Positions 1 to 7,556 of a stretch of DNA of 64,000 bases are shown piece after piece; the stretch's first letter is position 1, and each line of letters starts with the position of its first letter. The notes under the pieces are model-generated. The model saw nothing but the letters and a program-made list of their open reading frames with translations, made no database searches and was not told the origin of the DNA. The translations under genes were made by a program, and so were the position numbers. The stretch is from Actinacidiphila paucisporea (GTDB lineage: Bacteria; Actinomycetota; Actinomycetes; Streptomycetales; Streptomycetaceae). Where the stretch lies: positions 612,637-676,636 of the forward strand of contig NZ_FRBI01000002.1 of assembly GCF_900142575.1 (NCBI RefSeq). The letters are read 5' to 3'.

Positions 1-2
1 CC

Positions 3-821
3 GCGGGCCGCGCCGACCTCGTCACCGGTTACGCCAGGCAGCTGCCGCTGCGGGTCTTCAACACCTGGTTCGGCGTTCCCGACGCCCAGGGCGAGGCGCT
101 GGCCGACCGGCTCGCCACGATGTTCGCCTCGGGCGCCGACGCCCGGGCCGCGACCGCCGACCTGACCGGGATCATCGGCGGCCTGGTCGCCGAGCGCCGC
201 ACCCGCCCGCGGCGCGACCTGACGTCGTACTTCGTCCAGCACCCGGCCGGCCTCGACGACGCCGAGACGATCATGCAGATCGCCGTCACCTTCAGCGGCG
301 GCTACGAGTTCACCGCGAACCTCATCGCGAACACCCTGCTCCACATGCTCGCCGATCCCCGCTACGACGGCTCCGTCTACGCCGGCGCCATGACCGCCCA
401 CGAGGCCATCAACGAGGTGCTGTGGCGCAACCCGCCGCAGTCCACGTCGTCCGGCTACTACGTGCGCTACGACACGACCTTCCACGGCGTGGGCCTGCGC
501 GCGGGCCAGCTGGTCCTGGTCTCCTACGCGGCCGCCAACGGCCAGTCCTCGCCGGGCGGCGAGACCGACGCGTGGGGTGCCAGCGAGAGTGCGCACCTCG
601 CGTGGAGCGCCGGCCCGCACAGCTGCCCGGCCCGGCAGCCGGCACTGCTGATCGCCATCTCGGCGGTGGAGCAGCTCACCAGCCGGCTGTGCGACATGCG
701 ACTCGCCACCCCGGCCGCCGACCTGCGCTGGCGCCCCGGCCCCTTCCAACGCTCCCTGACCACCCTCCCGGTCCACTTCACCCCCTGGGCCCCGAAGGCC
801 CCGCCCCCACCCGACGAATAG
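3..821 (+). CDS. Cytochrome P450, CYP157-like, 5'-truncated by window edge
   Basis: This is the C-terminal part of a cytochrome P450 whose start lies outside the window. The reading frame is open from base 3. The I-helix region reads SGGYEFTANLIANTL and the heme-thiolate loop reads WSAGPHSCPAR, with the Cys ligand followed by PA rather than the usual xG. The K-helix region reads NEVLWRNPP, so the near-universal ExxR motif is ExxW here (bases 414-425). This pattern is known for the CYP157 family, which usually closes Streptomyces conservons (cvn operons: sensor kinase, roadblock protein, DUF742, small GTPase, P450). The upstream conservon genes cannot be seen, so that context is inferred. Whether it is a catalyst or a redox/signalling partner is unknown. 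Confidence 0.85.
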   Translation, partial: AGRADLVTGYARQLPLRVFNTWFGVPDAQGEALADRLATMFASGADARAATADLTGIIGGLVAERRTRPRRDLTSYFVQHPAGLDDAETIMQIAVTFSGGYEFTANLIANTLLHMLADPRYDGSVYAGAMTAHEAINEVLWRNPPQSTSSGYYVRYDTTFHGVGLRAGQLVLVSYAAANGQSSPGGETDAWGASESAHLAWSAGPHSCPARQPALLIAISAVEQLTSRLCDMRLATPAADLRWRPGPFQRSLTTLPVHFTPWAPKAPPPPDE

Positions 822-869
822 CCCTGCGGGCCGCTGTGGCAGGAGGGTGCCTCCCCGGGGGGCGCGGGG

Positions 870-997
870 AACTGCGCGCTCAGCCGTTGACGGGCTGTAC
901 GTCGTCACCGTCCGGAAGGGGCTGTTGCTGCCGTTCCCGGACCACCGGCCGGTGGCCGGCTGAGCGCGCAGTTCTCCCCCAGAGCTTCGCCTGGGGG
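870..997. repeat. Palindromic dispersed intergenic repeat, copy 1
   Basis: The 274-bp gap between the P450 and the pterin dehydratase holds a structured repeat. A perfect 16-bp inverted repeat, AACTGCGCGCTCAGCC (870-885) and its complement (958-973), encloses a core of about 70 bp containing GTCGTCACCGTCCGGA and GGGGCTGTTGCTG. It is followed directly by a hairpin CCCCCAG/CTGGGGG (976-982, 991-997). Related pieces recur near 7.3, 28.4, 33.4 and 43.5 kb, always between genes. It could be a REP/BIME-like palindromic unit or a transcription end signal. Confidence 0.75.
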
Positions 998-1095
998 TAG
1001 CCCTCCGCGGCAGGGGGCGCCCCTGGGAGCAACCCCCAGCCGTGGGGGCACGGCGTCGCGTGGTGGCGCAGGGGGGTGGGTGGGAGCATGGGAGC

Positions 1096-1407
1096 ATGCC
1101 CTACGCAGAGCCGCTGTCCGCGGAAGAGATCAGTGCCCGCCTGGCCCGGCTGCCGGGCTGGACCGTGGACGAGGGCGGACGCACGCTCCGGCGGACGTAC
1201 CACCTCGACCACCTGCCGGCGGCGATCTTCGCGCTGCACATCGCCGGCATCCAGGCCGAGCTGGACCACCACTCCGACCTCACCCTCGGCTACGACACGC
1301 TCCGGCTGGAGATCACCACCCACGCGGCCGGCGGCCGGCTGACCGGGAAGGACTTCGGGCTCGCCGACCGCGTCGCCGCCGTCGCGCCGGGGCACGGCGC
1401 CCGGTAG
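1096..1407 (+). CDS. 4a-hydroxytetrahydrobiopterin dehydratase (PCD/DCoH family)
   Basis: A 103-aa protein of the size typical for pterin-4a-carbinolamine dehydratase. The family core is visible: a DHHSDLTLGYDTLRLEI segment (family pattern HHPdw..vyn.v.i) followed by THAAGGRLTGKDFGLA. The paired His residues are kept, while the Pro that usually follows is Ser. The expected role is dehydration of 4a-hydroxytetrahydropterin in pterin recycling, in the cytosol. The ATG at 1096 gives the family-length protein; an in-frame upstream start at 1042 would add 18 residues unlike the family. No aromatic amino-acid hydroxylase is nearby, so the physiological substrate is open. It converges on the Gfo/Idh gene with an 11-bp gap. 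Confidence 0.85.
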   Translation: MPYAEPLSAEEISARLARLPGWTVDEGGRTLRRTYHLDHLPAAIFALHIAGIQAELDHHSDLTLGYDTLRLEITTHAAGGRLTGKDFGLADRVAAVAPGHGAR

Positions 1408-1418
1408 TCCCGCAGGGG

Positions 1419-2432
1419 TCAGTCGACCCCCGGGTAGCGCACCCCGATCCGCTCGCGCACCGTGTCCAGCGTGCGCATCACCGACAGCGTGCCGGCCAGC
1501 GGCACCAGCGGGGACTGCGTCAGGCCCTGCTGGAGGCAGCGCGTCACCTCCGCGGCCTCGTAGCGCATCGTGCCGCGCGTCACGCCGTCGTCCGCGAGGT
1601 CGGCGAAGTGCACGGTGTGCGGGGTCTCGCCCTGCCGGTGCAGGGTGAAGTGGTCGGGGTTGAAGAAGCCCTCGGGGATCTCGATCCGCCCCCGGGTGCC
1701 GGTGATCGTCGCCGGCGCACCGGTGTCCGCGGTGAAGGTGCAGGTCAAGGTGGCCAGGGCGCCGTCATTCCAGCCGAGCAGGATGCCGGTGTTGTCGTCG
1801 ACGCGCTCGGGCGTCAGGTGCGCCCAGGCCTGCACGGTGTCCGGCTCGCCGAGCAGCAGTTGCGCGAAGGACACCGGGTAGACGCCCAGGTCGAGCAGCG
1901 CGCCGCCGCCCTGCGCGGGATCGCGCAGCCGGTGCTCGGGCGGGAAGTCGCCGCCGAAGCCGAAGGCGGCGGAGACGGTCCTGATCTCACCGATCGCACC
2001 GTCGGCGACGACCGCGGCCAGGTGGCGTATCAGCGGGTTGCAGTACGTCCACATGGCTTCCATCAGGAACAGCCCGCGGTCCTCGGCCAGTTCGACCAGC
2101 TCCCGCGCCTCACGCGAGTTGAGCGTGAACGCCTTCTCGCAGAGCACCGCCTTGCCCGCCTCCAGGCACAGCCCGGCGGCCGCCCGGTGCGCGGAGTGCG
2201 GGGTGGCCACGTAGACGACGTCGACCGCGTCGTCCGCGGCCAGTTCGGCCCAACTGCCGTACGCCCGCGCGATCCCGTACCGCTCGGCGAAGGCCTTGGC
2301 GCCCTCCGGGCTGCGCGAGCCGACCGCCACCACCTCGGCGTCCGGCACGGTGGCCAGCGCCTCGGTGAAGGTCGCGGCGATGCCGCCGGTCGCCAGGATT
2401 CCCCAGCGGATGGTGCGCTTCACATCACTCAT
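1419..2432 (-). CDS. Gfo/Idh/MocA-family NAD(P)-dependent oxidoreductase
   Basis: A 337-aa cytosolic dehydrogenase. The N-terminal Rossmann fold begins with RWGILATGGIAATFTEAL and is followed by VVAVGSRSPEGAKAFAERY. The catalytic-lysine motif CEKAFTLN (family pattern EKP) is present with Ala in place of Pro. The C-terminal half is the usual alpha/beta domain (ALLDLGVYPVSFAQLLLG). Related enzymes oxidise or reduce sugars, inositols or trans-dihydrodiols; the substrate cannot be read from the sequence. It is divergent from the exporter at 2517 across about 84 bp, so the two may share a control region. ATG start. Confidence 0.85.
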   Translation of the reverse strand: MSDVKRTIRWGILATGGIAATFTEALATVPDAEVVAVGSRSPEGAKAFAERYGIARAYGSWAELAADDAVDVVYVATPHSAHRAAAGLCLEAGKAVLCEKAFTLNSREARELVELAEDRGLFLMEAMWTYCNPLIRHLAAVVADGAIGEIRTVSAAFGFGGDFPPEHRLRDPAQGGGALLDLGVYPVSFAQLLLGEPDTVQAWAHLTPERVDDNTGILLGWNDGALATLTCTFTADTGAPATITGTRGRIEIPEGFFNPDHFTLHRQGETPHTVHFADLADDGVTRGTMRYEAAEVTRCLQQGLTQSPLVPLAGTLSVMRTLDTVRERIGVRYPGVD

Positions 2433-2452
2433 CGATGCCCCACAACATGGTC

Positions 2453-2480
2453 TTGGCCGTCCCCGATCACTGAAAGAATA
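2453..2480 (+). promoter_or_regulatory. Possible promoter in the Gfo/Idh-MFS divergent gap
   Basis: A TTGGCC box (2453-2458) lies 16 bp before AGAATA (2475-2480). This is a weak sigma-70-like arrangement about 36 bp upstream of the exporter's likely GTG start. It is only a pattern match, but it is the least GC-rich stretch of the gap. Confidence 0.3.
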
Positions 2481-2516
2481 GGCAACGATTCAACGACCCC
2501 GATGGAGAGTGTCACC

Positions 2517-3806
2517 GTGCAGGACGCCGGGCCGAGAACCCCCGTTCAGGCCAACGCCCCGACCGCTTCCGCCACCCTCACCCCCAGCGCCGGCCGCCAG
2601 GCCCGCGTCGGCATGCTCGTCACCCTGGTACTGGGCGGGCTCACCGCGCTGCCGCCGCTGTCCATGGACATGTACCTGCCCGCGCTGCCGCAGGTCACCA
2701 CCGCCCTGGACAGCACCACGTCCACCGTCCAGCTCACCCTCACCGCGTGCCTGGCCGGCATGGCGCTCGGCCAGCTGGTGGTCGGACCGCTCAGCGACCG
2801 CTTCGGGCGCCGCGGACCGCTGCTGATCGGCATGGTCGTCTACGTCCTGGCCACCGCCGTCTGCGCCTTCGCGCCCACCGCCCCGCTGCTGGTCGGCTTC
2901 CGCCTGCTCCAGGGCCTGGCCGGCGCCGCCGGCATCGTGATCTCCCGGGCGATCGTCCGTGACCTCTACGACGGCGTGGAGATGGCGCGCTTCTTCTCCA
3001 CCCTGCTGCTCATCTCCGGGGTCGCCCCGATCGTCGCCCCGGTCATCGGCGGCCAGATCCTGCAGCTCACCGATTGGCGCGGGGTCTTCGTCGTCTGCAC
3101 CGCCATCGGCATCCTGCTCACCGCCGTGGTCTGGCGCTTCCTCGGCGAGACCCTGCCGCCCGAGGAACGCCACTCCGGCGAGCTGGCCGGCACCTTCAGC
3201 GCCTTCCGCGGCCTGCTCGCCGACCGCGCCTTCACCGGTTACGTCATCGCCGGCAGCTTCGGCTTCGCGGCCCTGTTCACGTACGTGTCCGCGTCGTCCT
3301 TCGTCGTCCAGGACATCTACGGCGCCTCGGCGCAGACCTTCAGCCTGCTGTTCGGCCTGAACTCGATCGGCATCGTCGGCATCGGCCAGCTCAACGGCAA
3401 GGTGCTGGTCGGCCGGGTCCCGATGGACCGGGTGCTCGCGGTCGGCCTGGTGCTGATCACCGCCGCGTCCGCGGCGCTCGTCCTGCTCACCACCGGCGTC
3501 GTCGGCCGGGCGTCGCTCACCGAGATCGCCGCCGCGCTGTTCGTGCTGATGGCGTCGATGGGCCTGGTGCTGCCCACCACCAACACGCAGGCGCTGCTGC
3601 GCACCAAACGGAACGCCGGCGCCGCCTCCGCGCTCATCGGCACCTCGTCCTTCCTGGTCGGCGCCCTGATCGCGCCGCTCGCCGGGATCGCCGGCGACGG
3701 CACCGCGGTACCCATGGCCGTCACCCAACTGACCTGCACCGTCATCGCCTGCGCGGCCTTCGTCGGGCTGTGCGTGCCCGGCCGACGTACCGTGGAGGGA
3801 CCGTAG
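2517..3806 (+). CDS. MFS multidrug exporter, Bcr/CflA type (DHA1)
   Basis: A 12-TM major facilitator of about 429 aa. TM1 carries the Bcr/CflA signature PPLSMDMYLPALP, and the loop 2-3 motif A reads GPLSDRFGRRGPL. The R of RLLQGLAGAAGIVISRAIVRD in TM4 fits drug:H+ antiporters. The likely role is proton-driven efflux of a small hydrophobic drug or sulfonamide/bicyclomycin-like compound; the substrate is unknown. I chose the GTG at 2517 because GGAGAG lies 7 nt upstream; an ATG at 2502 is in frame but has no visible ribosome-binding site. It is followed after 40 bp by a small ORF on the same strand. Confidence 0.88.
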   Translation: MQDAGPRTPVQANAPTASATLTPSAGRQARVGMLVTLVLGGLTALPPLSMDMYLPALPQVTTALDSTTSTVQLTLTACLAGMALGQLVVGPLSDRFGRRGPLLIGMVVYVLATAVCAFAPTAPLLVGFRLLQGLAGAAGIVISRAIVRDLYDGVEMARFFSTLLLISGVAPIVAPVIGGQILQLTDWRGVFVVCTAIGILLTAVVWRFLGETLPPEERHSGELAGTFSAFRGLLADRAFTGYVIAGSFGFAALFTYVSASSFVVQDIYGASAQTFSLLFGLNSIGIVGIGQLNGKVLVGRVPMDRVLAVGLVLITAASAALVLLTTGVVGRASLTEIAAALFVLMASMGLVLPTTNTQALLRTKRNAGAASALIGTSSFLVGALIAPLAGIAGDGTAVPMAVTQLTCTVIACAAFVGLCVPGRRTVEGP

Positions 3807-3846
3807 GCCGACGAGGCGAACGGCCTGAGGCCATCAGGAGGAAGCG

Positions 3847-4041
3847 ATGTCCGATCCGGACGAACGCACCTGGGCGTTCAAGACAGCCGACAGCTCCCTG
3901 CACACCGGTGCCGAGAGCGCCGTCGATCCGGAGGACCTGGTCATGGCCTCCGGCCGGGACTGCACACCGGAGCTGATCGAGAAGGCCCGCAAGGATCTGG
4001 AGGAGCATGGCCGAGCCGCTGTCGAGAGGTACCTGCCCTGA
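3847..4041 (+). CDS. Small hypothetical protein, 64 aa
   Basis: A 64-aa acidic and basic soluble protein with an excellent ribosome-binding site (AGGAGGAAG just upstream of the ATG). It has no signal peptide or membrane segment. The C-terminal half (TPELIEKARKDLEEHGRAAVERYLP) is predicted helical. I recognise it only as a type of small conserved protein often annotated as hypothetical in streptomycetes. It overlaps the following serine hydrolase by 35 nt, which suggests co-translation. Function unknown. Confidence 0.6.
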   Translation: MSDPDERTWAFKTADSSLHTGAESAVDPEDLVMASGRDCTPELIEKARKDLEEHGRAAVERYLP

Positions 4042-5107
4042 AGCGGGCCTCGACGCCGACGAGATCGGCCTGATCGTCCCTTCGCTGTCCGCCGCGCTGG
4101 AGCCGGCGGCCGGCCCCGCGTGGTGTGCGGGCGCCGTCGTGCTGGCCGGGCGCGGCCCCGTCGTGGCCCTGCACGAGGCGGTCGGCTGGGCGGTGCGCTA
4201 CCGCTCCTACGACGAGCCCGCCGGGCGCGGGGTGGAGCTGCCGCCCGCGCGGCGGGTGCCGATGCGGCCCGACACCGTCTTCGACCTGGCCTCGCTCACC
4301 AAGCTCTTCACCGCGGTCGCCGCCGTCCAGCAGATCCGGGCCGGCACCCTCGACCCGGACCGCCCGCTGACCGCGTACGTCCCCGGCCTGGTGCCCGGCC
4401 TCACCCTGCGCCACCTGCTCACCCACACCTCCGGCCTGCGCCCCGAACTCCCGCTCTACGACCTGCCAGGACCCGCGGAACGTGCCGCCCGGCTCGCCGC
4501 CGAGCAGCCGCTCACCCCGCCGGGCACCCGGCGCTGCTACTCCGACCTGAACCTGCTGCTGACCCAGACCGTCCTGGAGCGGATCACCGGCGTACGGCTG
4601 GACCGCCTCGTCGCCGACGGCATCACCACCCCCCTGGGCATGGCCTCCACCCGCTTCGCCCCGCCGCCCTCCTGGCAGGACCGCACCGCCGCCACCGAGG
4701 ACCAGCGCCGCCCCTGGGCCAAACTCGACCGCGGCATGGTGCGCGGCACCGTCCACGACGAGAACGCCTACGCCATGGGCGGCGTCGCCGGCCACGCCGG
4801 CCTCTTCTCCACCGCCTGGGACCTGGCGCTCTTCGCCACCGCCCTCCTCGACGGCACCCTCCCGCTGGACCCCGACCTCGGCTTCGAGCGCGACCAGGCC
4901 TGGTTCATGGGCGCCCTCGCCGGCCGGGGCGCCCTGGGCCACACCGGATTCACCGGGACGAGCCTGGTCCTCGACCCCGCGTCGGGCGCCTACCTCGTCC
5001 TGCTGGCCAACACCGTCCACCCCGTCCGCCACACCCAGGGCTCCGCCCCCCGCGCCACCGCCGCCACCCACCTGGCCCGAGCCCTCCCGGCGCAGCGTCA
5101 GCCGTAG
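4007..5107 (+). CDS. Serine hydrolase, beta-lactamase / class C PBP-like
   Basis: A 366-aa member of the serine beta-lactamase-like superfamily. The nucleophile motif SxxK is SLTK within FDLASLTKLFTAV. The second motif is YSD in RCYSDLNLLLTQ (YxN-type). A late HTG is found in LGHTGFTGTS (KTG-like). Such proteins include esterases, D-aminopeptidases and carboxypeptidases, so true beta-lactamase activity should not be assumed. No clear signal peptide follows the ATG at 4007, so it may be cytosolic. A GGAGGAG stretch (3999-4005) lies very close to that ATG. It converges on the beta-propeller lipoprotein; the 38-bp gap is a low-complexity run of CGGCCT units. Confidence 0.85.
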   Translation: MAEPLSRGTCPEAGLDADEIGLIVPSLSAALEPAAGPAWCAGAVVLAGRGPVVALHEAVGWAVRYRSYDEPAGRGVELPPARRVPMRPDTVFDLASLTKLFTAVAAVQQIRAGTLDPDRPLTAYVPGLVPGLTLRHLLTHTSGLRPELPLYDLPGPAERAARLAAEQPLTPPGTRRCYSDLNLLLTQTVLERITGVRLDRLVADGITTPLGMASTRFAPPPSWQDRTAATEDQRRPWAKLDRGMVRGTVHDENAYAMGGVAGHAGLFSTAWDLALFATALLDGTLPLDPDLGFERDQAWFMGALAGRGALGHTGFTGTSLVLDPASGAYLVLLANTVHPVRHTQGSAPRATAATHLARALPAQRQP

Positions 5108-5145
5108 CTTCGGCCTCAGCTCTGGCCTCGGCCTCGGCCGCGGCC

Positions 5146-6375
5146 TCAGCGGAAGATGCCCGTGTGGCCCAGGGAGTAGCGGCCCGGCTGGGGGTAGACC
5201 GCGAGGCCGTGCGGGCCGGCGCCGACCGGGATCTTGGCCAGGGTGCGGCCGGTGGCCGTGTCGATGGCGTAGACCTCGGCGTCGTAGCGGCCGGTGAGCC
5301 ACAGGACCTTGCCGTCGGCCGAGACGCCGCCCATGTCGGGGCTGCCGCCGCCGTCGATGTGCCACTTGGCGGCGAGCCTGCCGGTGGCGAAGTCCAGCAG
5401 GGAGATGGAGCCCTCGCCGCGGTTGGTGACGTAGAGGTACTTCGAGTCGCGTGAGACGTACAGGCCGTGGGCGCCCTTGCCGGTGGGCAGCAGCACCGGT
5501 TTGGAGAAGGTGTCGCCGTTCATCGTCCAGACACCGTTGGCGGCCATGTCGGCGACGTACCAGGTGCTGCCGTCCGGTGAGATCTTGACGTCCTGCGGCA
5601 TCGCGCCGTCGAGCGGCAGCCGCTGCTGGCCGATGACCTTCATCGCGGCGGTGTCGACCTTCAGCAGTTCGCCGGAGAATTCGCAGGAGACGATGAAGTA
5701 GCGGCCGTCCGGCGAGAAGTCGGCGTGGTTGACGCCGTAGCAGTCGACCGGCACGACCTTCCTGACCGCCATGGTGTGCGCGTCGCGGAAGACCAGCTGG
5801 CGGTCGAGCGAGGCCATCACGATCGCGTACTTGCCGTCCGGGGTGAAGTAGAGGTTGTACGGGTCGTGCACGTCGACGGGCTTGCCCACGTGGCCGTTGG
5901 CCGGGTCGATCGGGGTGAGGCTGTTGCCGACATCGTTGTTGACCCACAGCGTCCGCAGGTCCCAGGACGGCACGACGTGCTGCGGCTGGCGCCCCACCGG
6001 GATGGTCCTGACCACCTTGTACGTCTTCGGGTCGATGACCGAGACGGTGTCGGACCCGGTGTTGGGCACGTAGACCAGGGAGGGGAAGCCGCGTACGACC
6101 GGGGACAGGGCGCCGGGGCGGTCGGCCGCGTAGACGTCGTGCTGGTCGATCAGCGGCGGCATCCCGGCCAGCCCCGGGTGCGCGACGGCGGCGAGGTGCT
6201 GCTCCCTGGCCGCGGCCGCGGCGGCGGCCGCCTGCGCGGCGATCGCCCGCTGGGCGGGGGAGGGGGCCAGCGACCGGTTGCCGCTGTCGCCGCACCCGGC
6301 GGCCAGGACGGCGACGGCGACGGCGACGGCGGTGACGGCCGCGCGGCGGCGCAGGGGAGTCAGGTGGCGGCGCAT
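5146..6375 (-). CDS. YncE-like beta-propeller lipoprotein
   Basis: A 409-aa exported lipoprotein. The signal peptide ends in the lipobox VLAAGC (about residues 22-27), followed by an Ala-rich linker. The rest is a string of YVTN/NHL-like beta-propeller blades, e.g. VYVPNTGSDTVSVIDPKTY, YLYVTNRGEGSISLLD and VYAIDTATGRTLAKIPVG. Such propellers bind surface ligands or partner proteins; no catalytic site is visible. The ATG at 6375 overlaps the TGA of the upstream deacetylase-like gene by one base (TGATG), so the two are translationally coupled and probably work together at the cell surface. Confidence 0.85.
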   Translation of the reverse strand: MRRHLTPLRRRAAVTAVAVAVAVLAAGCGDSGNRSLAPSPAQRAIAAQAAAAAAAAREQHLAAVAHPGLAGMPPLIDQHDVYAADRPGALSPVVRGFPSLVYVPNTGSDTVSVIDPKTYKVVRTIPVGRQPQHVVPSWDLRTLWVNNDVGNSLTPIDPANGHVGKPVDVHDPYNLYFTPDGKYAIVMASLDRQLVFRDAHTMAVRKVVPVDCYGVNHADFSPDGRYFIVSCEFSGELLKVDTAAMKVIGQQRLPLDGAMPQDVKISPDGSTWYVADMAANGVWTMNGDTFSKPVLLPTGKGAHGLYVSRDSKYLYVTNRGEGSISLLDFATGRLAAKWHIDGGGSPDMGGVSADGKVLWLTGRYDAEVYAIDTATGRTLAKIPVGAGPHGLAVYPQPGRYSLGHTGIFR

Positions 6376-7121
6376 CAGGTCAGCAGCTCCGAGGTCGTGA
6401 CCGCGCGCAGCCCGCGGCGGTGCAGGTCGTCGAGGATCCCGGGCAGCGCGGCGACGGTGCCGGCGTGCCCGAAGTGCAGCGAGACCACCGAGCCGGGCCC
6501 GGCCTGGGCGGCCACGGCGGAACGGACCGCCTCCGCGCCGGGGTCGGTGTAGTCCAGCGGGTCCACGTCGTACGACAGCACGTGCGGATAGCCCGCCTTC
6601 TTCGCGAGTGAGACCACCAGCGGTGTCGTCAGCCGCGCCTGCGACGGCCGGAACCACCGCCCGGGCGTGCCGGTCAGCTGCCGCAGCCGGCGGGCGCAGT
6701 TCTCGATCTCGGCGGTGGCGGCATCGGCGTCCATGGCGCCGATGTCGCCGTGCGTCTGCGTGTGGTTCCCCAGTTCGTGGCCGCCGGCCAGCACGCGGGC
6801 GGCCAGCTTCGGATACGCGTCGAGCCAGTCGCCCACGGCCAGTACGGTGACCCGCGCGCCGGACCGCTCGGCCGCCGCCAGCAACGTCTCCGCCTCGTCC
6901 GGATTGCCCTGCCCGTGAAAGGTGAGCGCCACTTGCGGCCGGGTGCGCGGGCCGTGCTCGATCTGATCGGGCAGACCGGCGGCTGCCGCCGGGGTTGCCG
7001 TCGACGGCAGCACGGGACCCGGCCCCGAGCGGGCGGCCGTGCCGGCGGTGCAGCCGGACAGCAGGGCCCCGGAGGCGGTCACCTGGAGGAGGTTGCGACG
7101 TGAGATCGACATCGGCGCCAC
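6375..7121 (-). CDS. Polysaccharide deacetylase-like Tat lipoprotein with altered active site
   Basis: A 248-aa NodB-fold protein. The N-terminus carries a twin-arginine motif SRRNLLQ and a lipobox LLSGC, so it should be a Tat-exported lipoprotein. NodB motif 2 (HELGNHTQTH) and motif 3 (GRWFRPSQ) are recognisable, but motif 1, normally TFDDG, reads TFHGQG (residues about 67-72). That removes both the catalytic-base Asp and the metal-binding Asp. It may be a non-catalytic glycan binder or have different metal chemistry. The start is GTG at 7121 or ATG at 7112. It is coupled to the downstream beta-propeller lipoprotein. Confidence 0.82.
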   Translation of the reverse strand: MAPMSISRRNLLQVTASGALLSGCTAGTAARSGPGPVLPSTATPAAAAGLPDQIEHGPRTRPQVALTFHGQGNPDEAETLLAAAERSGARVTVLAVGDWLDAYPKLAARVLAGGHELGNHTQTHGDIGAMDADAATAEIENCARRLRQLTGTPGRWFRPSQARLTTPLVVSLAKKAGYPHVLSYDVDPLDYTDPGAEAVRSAVAAQAGPGSVVSLHFGHAGTVAALPGILDDLHRRGLRAVTTSELLT

Positions 7122-7325
7122 TTTAAGACGTAATGTCTGATTTATCGCACTGGGGTGGGCGGGGGTCCCACGAATGCCGTATCGGCAGGGGCGGTGCCCC
7201 TGCCATCATGAGCCCTCGCCCCGGGTGGGCGCCCTCTGCCGCGGAGGGCAGCCCACGGGGGCGCGGGGCTGCATCCGATGTGCGGCTGGCGCCGCGTGGG
7301 CGCGACCAGCCGTCGACCGGCTGCG

Positions 7326-7545
7326 GGTCGTCACCGTGCGAGGGGGGCTGTTGCTGTCGTGTCCGGATCACCGGGTGGTGGTGGGTTGCGCGCGCAGTTC
7401 CCCGCGCCCCTGGGGGGCACCCTCCGGGGCAGGGCGCGCGCCGCAGGGGCTGTTGCTGTCGTCCGGACCAGCAGGCGGTGGGTGGTTGCGCGCGGGGTCA
7501 TCGGCCCGTGAGGGGTCGTTGCTGTCGGGTCCGGATCGCCGGACG
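7326..7545 (+). repeat. Tandem degenerate copies of the dispersed intergenic repeat
   Basis: The 435-bp gap 7122-7556 contains no convincing gene. It holds three diverged copies of the same repeat core, GGGGCTGTTGCTGTCG followed by a TCCGGA-containing stretch and a G/T-rich tail: about 7326-7410, 7445-7495 and 7509-7545. The first is followed by CGCGCAGTTCCCCGCGCCCC, the arm seen in the copies near 0.9 and 33.4 kb. The left part of the gap (7130-7160) is AT-richer and is the likely promoter region for the deacetylase-like gene on the minus strand. Confidence 0.65.
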
Positions 7546-7556
7546 AGGAGAGATGA

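Noticed and set aside
1080..2500. Very long open frame on the plus strand reading through the Gfo/Idh gene into the exporter
   Set aside because: It is Arg/Pro/His-rich with no family signature and lies antisense to a well-recognised dehydrogenase. Only the part after about 2517 has transporter sequence.
4007..5107. Calling the serine hydrolase a beta-lactamase resistance gene
   Set aside because: It has SxxK and an HTG motif but no clear signal peptide. Many esterases and peptidases share this fold.
3941..6295. 784-aa minus-strand open frame across the serine hydrolase and propeller genes
   Set aside because: Low-complexity Arg/Gly/Pro translation caused by GC-rich third positions; both real genes in other frames have clear motifs.
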